Assembly: GCA_022496805.1 (NCBI GenBank)
Contig: CM040085.1
Location: 14,289,811 to 14,353,810 of the forward strand
Length of the DNA stretch: 64,000 nucleotides
Reading direction: 5' to 3'
From: Pohlia nutans
Lineage: Eukaryota > Streptophyta > Bryopsida > Bryales > Mniaceae
The position numbers were made by a program, and so were the translations under genes. Shown here piece by piece: positions 54,948 to 64,000 of this stretch; within the stretch, counting starts at the first letter, position 1, and each line of letters starts with the position of its first letter. Under the pieces are notes generated by a model. It worked only from the letters and a program-made list of their open reading frames with translations, ran no database searches and was not told the DNA's origin.

Positions 54948-55118
54948 GCAAGAGCAAGTAACCATGGTGAATAGTAATTGAATGCACTCACTCAGTCACA
55001 ATTCAATAGTGTCTTGTAAATGTTTATTTGATTCAATAGCCCATTCAATTACAAATCAGTGGTCACTCCATATATAAAGGTGGATGAAACTAACAGGCAG
55101 CCTTCTTGAAGCTACTGA

Positions 55119-55581
55119 GGCCCTCTTTACACTACAAGCGAGAAGCCGTGGAGAAAACCTCACAAGGGCCATGGCTCATCCTTGAGAAGCCAACCTTTGA
55201 ACTTGACGGCCTTTGGATATAATGTAAAGTGAGAAGGGGCCACAAAATAAAGTGCTAATTTTTAAAAATAAAGTTCTTACATATTTCTTAAAATATATAA
55301 AATGATTGGTTGTGAGAATTTTGGCCAAACTGCCCCCCGGATTTTGCGTTAGACCCACCTCTTGAGGTGGGCTTGACGCAAAATCCGGGGGCCTTGAAAA
55401 ATGTGCACTTTTGTTGCCACGAAGGACAAAAGTGTTGTCCATGTCATTTTCTCCTCCTTCCGTCCCTTGGACTGAAAATTTCGAGTGTAAAGTGACATTC
55501 TTTGGTCTTCTCGGTTTTTAGGCCTCCCATTGGCTGAAATTTCTTTCTTCATGGCTTCTCGCCTCTAGTGTAAAGAGGCCC
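55119..55581 (-). mobile_element. Element I copy 2, 463 bp, PIF/Harbinger-like MITE
   Basis: Ends GGCCCTCTTTACACTA and TAGTGTAAAGAGGCC, flanked by TGA on both sides, so a 3-bp target duplication. Inverted relative to 29829. Confidence 0.8.
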
Positions 55582-55584
55582 TGA

Positions 55585-56576
55585 ATGTTATGAACTATCC
55601 AAATTCTTTCAGTGTACAATTATTGGTAAGTTATTGGTAAGTTACCAATAACTACTTGCACTAGCCACTCACTAAACGCCATACATACACTCTCTACAGT
55701 GCAAGTGAGACTTTTAAGTTTGTTTTTCTTACAACGTGAGACTTTTGTGTCAGTTTATTTTTAAGTGCTACCTACAGTGGAGAAAGGTGGCGGAATTTTC
55801 ACAACTGCTAAAGAAAGTTGCACAATATGGTAGCATGCTCATCACTCTCATCTGTCCGAACGGCGGACATGGTGCCGGCCTGCCGGCTACATTGCTGCAT
55901 AGCAATTTGGCAATAGAATATGCGCAGGTTGATTGCGGGCACGGATCCCGAAGCGCTATTGAGCCGACTCAGCCGAGGACACACTCACTCCAGGCAGGCT
56001 TGGCGACACGATTTAATTAAAAAAAATGGCCGAAAAGAGGAAAGAAGCTCAACTAAAATTAATAGAATACATGTTCTTTTGTCCTGCCATTTGTAAGTAG
56101 GTAGCTTGTGTCGGTTTTTCTGCAATAAAATTCCATTTGTTTGTTTTTTATTATTCACTGTTTTGCTCGCAATAAAATTCGATTAGTTTTTTTTTAAAAT
56201 ATTTTGTTCTCTGCTTTTGCTCGCAGAACGCCATGGCCGGAAGTGAAGGGGCCACGCTGCCGAAACGATGGCCGTGGCCGTGCCGACGCTGTCTCGCTGG
56301 CTCGCCTACTGCCGACGCGCATCCCCAAATGTACGTCTAGAAAAACGTGCCAGCAGCAAGCCACCAAGCTCCCTCACACGCACATTGCTGCATTTCCCGA
56401 ATATTCATTCATTGCGAAGATAACACCTGCTCATGTTCTGGATTCGTGCAGGCTTCTACTGTGAGATCGGGTCGATTGCTTTGTTTGATCGCGTCGATTA
56501 TATAAGCCATTTGGCTATCATCTTTGTCATTTGTAGGTTCAATATGCTTAGTGTTTGTTTTATCTTCTCTTAGGAT
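55585..56576. other. Upstream region of the HMA gene, with a GC-rich patch
   Basis: GC rises at ~55850-56000 and 56215-56345. Two overlapping ATG frames at 56231 and ~56265 could be a first exon ending before GTACGT at ~56329, but joining them to downstream exons is not supported. May hold the promoter and 5' UTR. Confidence 0.4.
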
Positions 56577-56976
56577 GGAGCATCTATAAGTCGAGTAAAT
56601 CAAGAAATTATTCTTTTTATTGTTTGGAGCTTAGGAAATCTTTGTGTGTTAATAGTTATTAGTTGCTCTCTGTCTTAAGAGGTCGTAACATTTGTTACGT
56701 TCATTGGACTTGGCCGCATTCATTCCGCTGTGTACATACTACTCGATCAGGCGTTCTTTGATCGCTCCTTGGATCATCCAGAAGTCGAGTAAATCAAGAA
56801 TTGCTTCTTTTTATTGTTTGGAGCTTAGGAGATCTTTGTGTGTTAATATTCATGTGGTTCTTTAGTTAATCTCTGTCTTAAGAGGACGTAGCATTTGTTA
56901 CGTTCATTGGACTTGGCCGCATTCATTCCGCCGTGTACGTACTACCCGATCAAGCGTTCGTTGATCGCTCCGTGTG
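56577..56976 (+). repeat. 194-bp tandem duplication before the HMA gene
   Basis: Two units in which GTCGAGTAAATCAAGAA occurs at ~56590 and ~56784; both also hold GCATTTGTTACGTTCATTGG or a close variant, and CTTGGCCGCATTCATTCCGC. Confidence 0.88.
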
Positions 56977-56982
56977 GCAGCG

Positions 56983-57898
56983 ATGCAATATGATTACGAA
57001 GGTCGGAAAACGATTCCGGTGAGTGAGAGCCTTGTGAGACTGATTATCGGGATCTTTAGACATAGATGTTATTGAGTGTATGAATTCATACGTAGTTTGC
57101 AAATTTTCCTTGTTATGTAGCGGGTTATGTAGCAAGAATTTATCCGCGTGCTTGGTTAATATGGAAGTGTCCGTGGAGGTAGGTTGAAGAGGAGACTAGG
57201 CTTGAGAGCCAGATGCTTGTGTGCTGAATGTCGTTGACACGATTTGTGCAGGTTTATGCCAATGGGCTTAAGGATGTTCCGGACAGGCTGAGGAAGCACG
57301 ACTGGATGGTGGCGGTCAAATTTGACCAACTGCCGGTACGCCGGTTGAGGAAACTCATCAATCCTCAAGCAATAGCGTTTTAGAGACATTGTAGCGCGTG
57401 TCTTGTTTGTTAAACAAAAAATGTCGTGGACAATATGCGCAGAAATATCAGTTGAAGGTGCATATGTGTTGCGAGAAATGCATGGAGAAGGTGGAGGAAG
57501 AGATTTGGGAAGTGCGGGGCGTTTTTGACGTGAGGGCCATGAGACCGAAGAAGGTGGTTGTGACGGCCATGCACGAGGATCCCGACCGTGAACCAGAATT
57601 CCGGGATGAGGTTTTGAGGAAGGCGAAGAAAATCGATTGCAGAGCCAAGTTCGTAGAACTTGATGCAACCGAAAGACCTAAACCAACGAAACAGGACCCT
57701 AAACCACCGAAACCACCACCACCACCACCACCAGTGGTTGTGACAAATGTTGTGTATCCTCCAGGTGGGAGTATCAGCCTATATCAGCCTTCCCCTCCTT
57801 ATGATCGCCGTTCTGAGCCTCCCAACCAAGAAGACTTCGTGCATTACTTCCACCTCTTACTCCTTGCTCTGTTTTTAATTATGCTTATTCTCAGGTGA
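56983..57898 (+). CDS. HMA-domain metal-binding protein with Pro-rich linker and C-terminal membrane segment
   Basis: Small protein with a heavy-metal-associated domain, probably binding Cu/Zn-type ions through CxxC. Model: exons 56983-57018, 57252-57335, 57443-57898, GT-AG, all phase 0, 191 aa. Residues 1-40 (exons 1 and 2) match nothing I recognise. The HMA core starts at residue 41 with KYQLKVHMCCEKC; the ligand pair is Cys50 and Cys53. The domain ends near residue 115; then comes a Pro run (~118-137), a polar stretch, and a hydrophobic segment at ~174-190 ending in Arg. No CaaX prenylation box is present, unlike typical isoprenylated HIPP proteins, so this looks tail-anchored. The third exon is secure. 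Exons 1 and 2 rest on splice sites and frame; an alternative first exon may lie near 56231-56330, where GC is higher. A 194-bp direct repeat lies directly upstream. Confidence 0.75.
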
Positions 57899-58637
57899 AC
57901 AATATGACATTGGAGGATGTTTCCATATTGTCCATAGATTCCTCAATCTCACGGTTAGGACATTGAGAGGCCTATGAAGATGGACCTCTCAATTTCCTAA
58001 TCACTAGATTTGGTAACATGGCCAACATGGAAACACACCTTTCTGAACTTTTTAATGCATACCTCTTGTCAAAAATGAGGTTGATACAAGTTTATTCATA
58101 GTTTGACGAGGTATTCTTTAAATCTTAAATGAATTGAATAAGAGGGATAAGTTAGCAAACACTTTTTAGAACCTTTGCAAGTTTATCTTTAAAGAAATGA
58201 AGAAATAGATTTTTCTCTAGATTTTTTCTTTCTCTTTATATTTCTTTAAGAGAAAGATTACTAAATTTGAGCAACAATGTTGAGCATAGAACATTATATT
58301 GTAGTAGTTTCATTAACCATCGTTAGTGAAACTATTGCGTGAAAAAACATTTTAGGGTATCTCAAGAGATTTTGAAATACATCTTTGTACAAGGTGTTGA
58401 TGTTACCTTGCAGTTAGATTCTATGCACATTCATTATGTACAAATTTATTTTAATAAAAAAAAGTCAAACACTCTAAGATGGTGATTCTTGGATTGAGTA
58501 ATTGTGGTGCATATAGATAGCTTTGCATGTGTAATGATGCATTAGCAAAATTGACAAATTTGAGTTTTCCTATGCATTTGATAATTCTAGTTCATAAAGT
58601 GTAGAATCAAAGTGAAGAAAAGGTGGTGCTGAAAGGT
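57899..58637. other. HMA gene 3' flank
   Basis: A short inverted repeat at ~57935-58010 (CCTCAAT...TTGAGAGG). The rest is AT-rich with no recognised feature. Confidence 0.45.
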
Positions 58638-59212
58638 TTAATTCCTAAATGTCATCACCCCTCTCCAAATTCGGCAGTTTTGTAAAGATGCATCATAAAA
58701 TGCAACTAAAAGGGATATTTTGTACTTGATGTTTGAATAAAAAGTTGTACATTATAAATTTTAGATTCCATCCATATGGTGAGATCTATGATTGCTATCA
58801 CTAATATTTTTGTATGAAATTTGAAACCTGAAATTCAAAACTATTTTGTAATTCAATTACGAATAAGATATTGACAATTTGTGAATGAAATTTGTTGTGA
58901 TGGGTTGAAATGTAATCTTCTATTTGAAGTGATTTTGGGAGATTTTTTGGTTACTTAATTTTATGAGTCTATTTTTCAAGAGCACATTTAGACTAAAATC
59001 TTAGAATTTTTTGGTGAATCACTGCAACATGAAATGAGGCATAAAAGTTTCACAAGTCATCTCCTTTCTAATCGGATCACACATGAATGAAGCTATCTTG
59101 CCATCAAATTTTGTTGTATTTCTTTCCTTACAAAAAATGCATGATGAATGAGAAAATGTGGTTGAAAACTATACATCGTCCAAAAATGGACAATTGGCCC
59201 TTTAGGGGTTAA
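58638..59212 (+). mobile_element. Family A TTAA element, copy 5, 575 bp
   Basis: Ends TTAATTCCTAAATGTCATC and GGCCCTTTAGGGGTTAA; interior as in A1. The spacer 59213-59993 after it holds nothing recognised. Confidence 0.87.
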
Positions 59213-59993
59213 TCAGTGATTTACAAATGGAAGGTTCAATACATTGATTACTCATCTGTGTTTAGAACTGCCCTAGTGATCACGTGTAAAATAGATGGAT
59301 CAATTTTAGAAAAATTCTAATCACTTGGTAATAGTGATTTTTTTCAATTTTCCAATGTAGCTAGTTTTTTTCACGATACTTTGGTGATACTTGGTGTTAC
59401 CATGATGATACTTGGGTAATACCTAGGCAAAATTTTGCTAATCACTTAATCTTTTCCTAATTATTTGGCTATTACAACTCACACTTATTTTTAAAAATCC
59501 TTCATTAAAATTAACCACTGTATTTCAAGTGTAGCATTTGGGCTATTTGTAGTTGGAAAAATCATTGCTTGTTAATCATCCATATGCATAAGATATAACA
59601 AAAATAAAAATTCTCTATATGTGCATATAATATCTACTACAATGATTATCCCATTTAGTGAAGGGGGGATTATAGTTCGTGTGGGAAACTAGTAAAGGTA
59701 ATACTAAATATCATTATGATATAAAATTAGCATGATATGAAGATTTTAGCCACTTAGTAAAAATTCCAGCCCTTACTAATTTTGAGATTTGGCAAAATAG
59801 TACGTGCTTCCGGAACTAGTACTACATGCACTAAATGGGATAATCAGTGTGTATGATATAGACTATGCACACACGCCTACAAGGACAATTTTGCCATTCA
59901 AATTGTCATGTTGAGCCAACCTAGTAACATGTATACCAAATGTATACTATTCCACATTGATATACAATAACACAAAATATATGAACAATCATA

Positions 59994-60578
59994 TTAACCC
60001 TTAACTGCCCGTGCATTCATTTTTTGGACATTGTACAAATTTCATTCACGTTTTTTCATCCATCATGCAATTTTGTAGTGTGGATTTTTTTACTATAGAT
60101 TTTATAAGAAGATAGCTTCATGCATGTGTAAACTGATTAGAGAGGGGATGATTTTTGAAAAAATTATACCTCATTTCATGTTCCAGTGATTCACCAAAAA
60201 AAATCTAAGATCTTAGTTCAAAATAGTTCAGAAGTGCTCTTGAAAATTCACCTCATAAACTTAAGCAACCAAAACATCTCCAAAAATCACTACACTTAGA
60301 GTATTACATTTGGACCCCTCACAACAAATTTCATCCACATATTGTCAATATCTTATTCGTAATTAAGTTACTAAAGAATTTTGAATTTTGGATTAAAAAA
60401 TTTATACAAAATATTGATGATCGCAATCATAGATCTAACCGTATGGATAGAATCTAAAATTCATACTATACAACATTTATTCATACATCAAGTTCAAAAG
60501 ATCCCTCTTAGTTACATTTTATAATGCATCTTTGTAATTCTCCAAATCTCGAGAGGACTGTGGGCATTTAGGGGTTAA
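59994..60578 (-). mobile_element. Family A TTAA element, copy 6, 585 bp
   Basis: Ends TTAACCCTTAACTGCCCG and GGGCATTTAGGGGTTAA; inverted relative to A1. Between it and the next element is the second copy of the ~120-bp repeat seen at 4880. Confidence 0.87.
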
Positions 60579-60942
60579 TATCTACTATTTGTATTGTAAT
60601 GTAAATAGACGTTCAACACAAATTATATTTGAGATTATGTCAAATAATTTTTTCAAATTAACATAATTTTTCAACAAACATATGTTGAACCTTGATGGAA
60701 CCACGTTATTATAGTATAATACAAATGTGTACCTTTGAGAAGGGGAGCTAGTCTTGTACCATTGGTCCTTTGTCCGGTGGGCATTGAACCAAAGATGGGT
60801 TGAAAAGGCACTTTATTCACTTCGACCTTGAAAAAGAACTGAAGTTCTTCCTACTACTACTAGAATACAACAAATACTTTTGAGATGAGACATCATACCC
60901 ACCTTATGACTATGAATTCCAAAATAGACTCTTTATCCACAA

Positions 60943-61175
60943 TTAACCCTTAAAGGGCTAATGGGGATAGTAGATACGGTGGTGTATATTTGACATTTGT
61001 TGTAAATAGAAAGTTCCAAATTGAGACCCCAATAGCTCATTAAAATCATGTCAACGTGAACTTTAACTTCACTTTTGATCTTAAACCCATAGGAGGTTTG
61101 GAACCATGTCAAATACAATGAAATATTGATGTATAATACTGATTGGAAAGGGCCATTTGGACCTTTAAGGGTTAA
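60943..61175. mobile_element. 233-bp TTAA element
   Basis: Ends TTAACCCTTAAAGGGC and GGACCTTTAAGGGTTAA. The interior has no relative in the window. The spacer to 61582 is unremarkable, with a C-rich stretch near 61520-61550. Confidence 0.75.
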
Positions 61176-61582
61176 GTTAACTGAAAACAAGGCGGACTCT
61201 GTACAAAATCTATGCGGAATCAACAATCTTATATAAATTAATTTCGATATGCCTTACACATGAATAGTCCCATGATCTCTTCATAAATAGAGCCATAGGC
61301 TTGGGAGAACTTGTGGAAACTCTCTTCTAGCATTGGAGAGATCACAAATTCCACTCTCACGGGCGATGCAGGTTCTTACTTTAGATTATCCTTCAACTCA
61401 CTATCGACTAGTTTTGTCGTTTTTTTGAACTGAAAATGAGTTGAAGGTGAGTATGAAGTGAGTTTCCACTTTGAGACTAAAATCTTTACACCCAACAATA
61501 CGCCTATACAAGCACCCCTACCTGCACCCCCTCCCACACTCCCCCCAACAATTCAATACATCGCTTACCTACTCATTATAGG

Positions 61583-62132
61583 TTAACCCCTAAACGCCCA
61601 AACGATCATTTTCTGGTCACTGCCCGAATCTAACGGGCTGCCTGGAATAAAAAAAAGTATTTTTTTGAAAAATAAAAAATGTTTTAAAATACTACATCAA
61701 GTCTACTTTCCAACCCAATTTGAATTATGTCAATCGGAGTTAAACTCCACCCGGGAGATTTTTTCAAAGTGAATCACTTCAACATTGTCTTAGTGTTACA
61801 AAATTTGCTATTTGGAGAAAGTAATGATGTTCCCTCCATCATTTCTTTTGCTTTTTTGAAGTTTACAATAGATAAACCAAATTTAACCAATCATGCTAAA
61901 TATCAAACTCTAAAAGTGAAAATTAGAATTTATACAAATTTTCAAAGGTTAATGCTTTTAAATTCATTAAAAAATATCTAAAGTTATTTTTGGAAGTTTG
62001 ACTATACAGATAATTTGTAGAAATGATGCCCTACATTTTGTCTATTGAACCAAACTTCATCAAACATATGGAAAGTACATATTATAACACATCTATGTTT
62101 TGTCCAATACCCGTCGGGCTTTTAGGGGTTAA
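61583..62132 (+). mobile_element. Family B TTAA element, copy 4, intact, 550 bp
   Basis: Ends TTAACCCCTAAACGCCC and GGGCTTTTAGGGGTTAA; interior collinear with B1. Confidence 0.9.
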
Positions 62133-62375
62133 CTACTTAACTCACTCTCTTATATAATAGGATTAGCGGACATAGGGTTTATTTTTGAAAGAAGGCACCG
62201 AGGGTAGTCTGCGCTACCGTGGTCCTGGAGACTACGCTCGCAGCACTTCCCCCAACAGACCCTTCATTCACGTTGGCCCTTTAGGCCAGAGTTCCTCTTT
62301 CTCCACTTTGAGACATCTTTTTGGTTAACTCTAATGGTCAAAGGATTGATTATCATTGTTTAGAGTACACTAATA

Positions 62376-62680
62376 AGGTCGAGGCACCTAAAACCGACCA
62401 GATACCCAAAATCAACCACCCTAGATTCTTGCCTAATTTCTAGGTTTTCAAAGGGAAGATGTACCTCATTTGTACATTAGAGCATGTGATCGGTTTTAGG
62501 TAAACCTATGACTTTCACTTTGAAAATTTGTACTTATTCAAATAATTATCAAAAAAATTAAATTAAATATGAAAACTTCTTAATTTCTTATTGCTAAAAG
62601 AGGAAAATACTTAAAATATCGATTCATCTATCCCATGTATAGTGAATGTCTTAACTGATCGGTTTTAGGTGCCTCGACCT
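62376..62680. mobile_element. Element R, 305-bp MITE, TA-flanked
   Basis: Terminal inverted repeats of 22 bp: AGGTCGAGGCACCTAAAACC at the left and its exact inverse at the right; TA on both sides. Confidence 0.85.
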
Positions 62681-62682
62681 TA

Positions 62683-63439
62683 CATGGGGAAATGTGTTGC
62701 AGCCGATGAAGAAAGAGTAAGACGTTAACTTACGAGAGACGGAAGGAAGGACATGGGAGTTGCGTGTTGTGCGTGTGTGCGGTTGACGTGCTGCCCAAGC
62801 CAGTGGTGATCACTGTTCGGGATATTTTTTGAGCCGACCAGTCAATTTCCTTTATTTTATCAAACCAACCGGTTTTTAAAGAATATATCCAGTATGTTTC
62901 TTTTATAAATACTAAATATAACTAATTTTTAGTCATTTGGTGCGGTTTTTTGCCTCTATTCTTGAGATGCAACCAGTTATTTTGCAAAGTCAATCGGCTC
63001 ACTTGTAACTAACCGCCGGTTCTTCCCGGACGCTGGTGGTGATGGTGGAAACCCTAGATCTCGCACTGTACTACCAACAACACTACACGAACTAATTCAT
63101 CGCTGCCAATTCATTCGCGCACGCCCGATCTCTTCCATCACGGCCGCTCACTGCTTTTGTCAAGATGCTCTGATTCTGCCGACCAATGTCCTCAGTCATT
63201 CCTGAGCCTGGCCACGAATTGCCGCACATCGTCCGATATTCCAATGGAGCCGACTGACGACATGCGGCACCTGATGGGATGAGCGTGGCTCTCGTGTTAC
63301 TTGCGTGCGGTTTACATCATGTTGTGAGCGCCAAGAACAGGGGAGGCAAATTGCAAGGTTGGAAGCAGAGAGAGCGAAGAAGCATCCTCTTGCCATTCCA
63401 AGGGAGGAGGCCTCGTTCTGTTTTGAAAGCGTACGTCAT
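62683..63439. other. Higher-GC stretch, possible edge of a neighbouring gene
   Basis: GC is clearly above the spacers from about 62990, with GAAACCCTAGATC and several CG-rich blocks, like the 5' regions of the genes here. Short frames exist on both strands but none has a recognisable domain. Confidence 0.35.
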
Positions 63440-64000
63440 CTCTGTTGTGCCGTAGATCTTTTCTTGTTTGCAGTGCCGGCTGGAATGGAACTTTCTTTTC
63501 TTATGTAGCGAGATCAACTGGACTGTTACGTGTACATGTACATAGATTTACGGAGTCTTGAAGTGTGTGAATGTTGTGCCGACACTTTTTGCTAGTTCGG
63601 AGTACATCGGCAAGAATGAATTATTTAAGGAGTTGTATGAAGAAAGCCAAATTGTAGTGCCGGCTGCAGTGGATCTATAGTATACTTTCCTTTTTAATGC
63701 GGCGAGATCAACAGGACTGTTACGTGTACATTTACGAAGATGTACGGAGTCTTGAAGTTTGTGAGTGTTGTGCCGACACTTTTTGCTGGTTCGGAGTACA
63801 TCGGCGAGAATGAATTATTTGAGGAGTTTGTATGAAGAAAGCCAAATTGCAGTCGTGCTTGTAAAGGTGCCGAGTATTTTCTATTCTGTACTGCGAGCTG
63901 CTTTGCGATTTCCTATAGCGTGAAGATTTGGCGGAGTTTGTATGTGAATGTTGTGCCGACATATTTTGTCGGTTTGGAGTAGATCGGCAAGAGCTTTGTG
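63440..64000 (+). repeat. ~190-bp tandem array reaching the window end
   Basis: TGTTGTGCCGAC occurs at 63572, 63766 (as TGTTGTGCCGACAC) and 63949; units also share CGGAGTCTTGAAGT, TTCGGAGTACATCGGC and GAAGAAAGCCAAATTG. Periods are 194 and 183 bp, and the last unit is more diverged. Confidence 0.85.

Noticed and set aside
57156..57668. 170-codon minus-strand frame
   Set aside because: Antisense shadow of the HMA gene and its introns.
60933..61226. 97-codon minus-strand frame
   Set aside because: Runs across a complete TTAA element including both termini, so not a conserved gene.

Overview
This window looks like nuclear DNA of a land plant, and a bryophyte is my best guess. Four spliced protein genes are readable: glucuronokinase (truncated by the window start), a membrane-anchored hexokinase, a CHY1-type 3-hydroxyisobutyryl-CoA hydrolase, and a small heavy-metal-associated (HMA) protein. 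All use short exons and mostly GT-AG introns. The spacers are AT-rich and packed with nested short transposable elements. There are no operons, ribosome binding sites, CRISPR arrays, rRNA or credible tRNA genes.

Layout. 229-2708 (-): glucuronokinase, 5 exons visible, C-terminus outside the window. 2.7-13.2 kb: promoter duplication and a dense nest of elements (7.1 kb has a possible captured gene fragment, 8.8-10.6 kb a broken hAT transposase). 13244-18450 (-): hexokinase, 8 exons, 525 aa. 19-43 kb: gene-free spacer with two copies of a 2-3 kb repeat, a foldback element with a ~180-bp tandem repeat, and many TTAA elements. 43136-48672 (-): CHY1-like hydrolase, 14 exons, 427 aa, ending in Ser-Arg-Leu. 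49-57 kb: spacer with nested elements. 56983-57898 (+): HMA protein, 3 exons, 191 aa. 58-62 kb: more elements. 62.7-64 kb: higher-GC sequence with a ~190-bp tandem array running off the end.

The most striking feature is a group of about 30 short non-autonomous elements that share the terminus TTAACCCCTAAA...TTTAGGGGTTAA but fall into more than ten families with unrelated interiors (called A-P below). Several insertions can be compared with an empty copy of the same site inside the window, and these show a 4-bp target duplication, TTAA (once CTAA). That is the signature of piggyBac-like (or Sola3-like) transposition, which is unusual for a land plant. No transposase for them is visible here. 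A second group (families H, R, Y) has AGGT termini flanked by TA.

The four genes act in different pathways: glucuronate salvage to UDP-sugars, hexose phosphorylation, valine/branched-chain acyl-CoA breakdown, and metal binding. They do not form a functional cluster.
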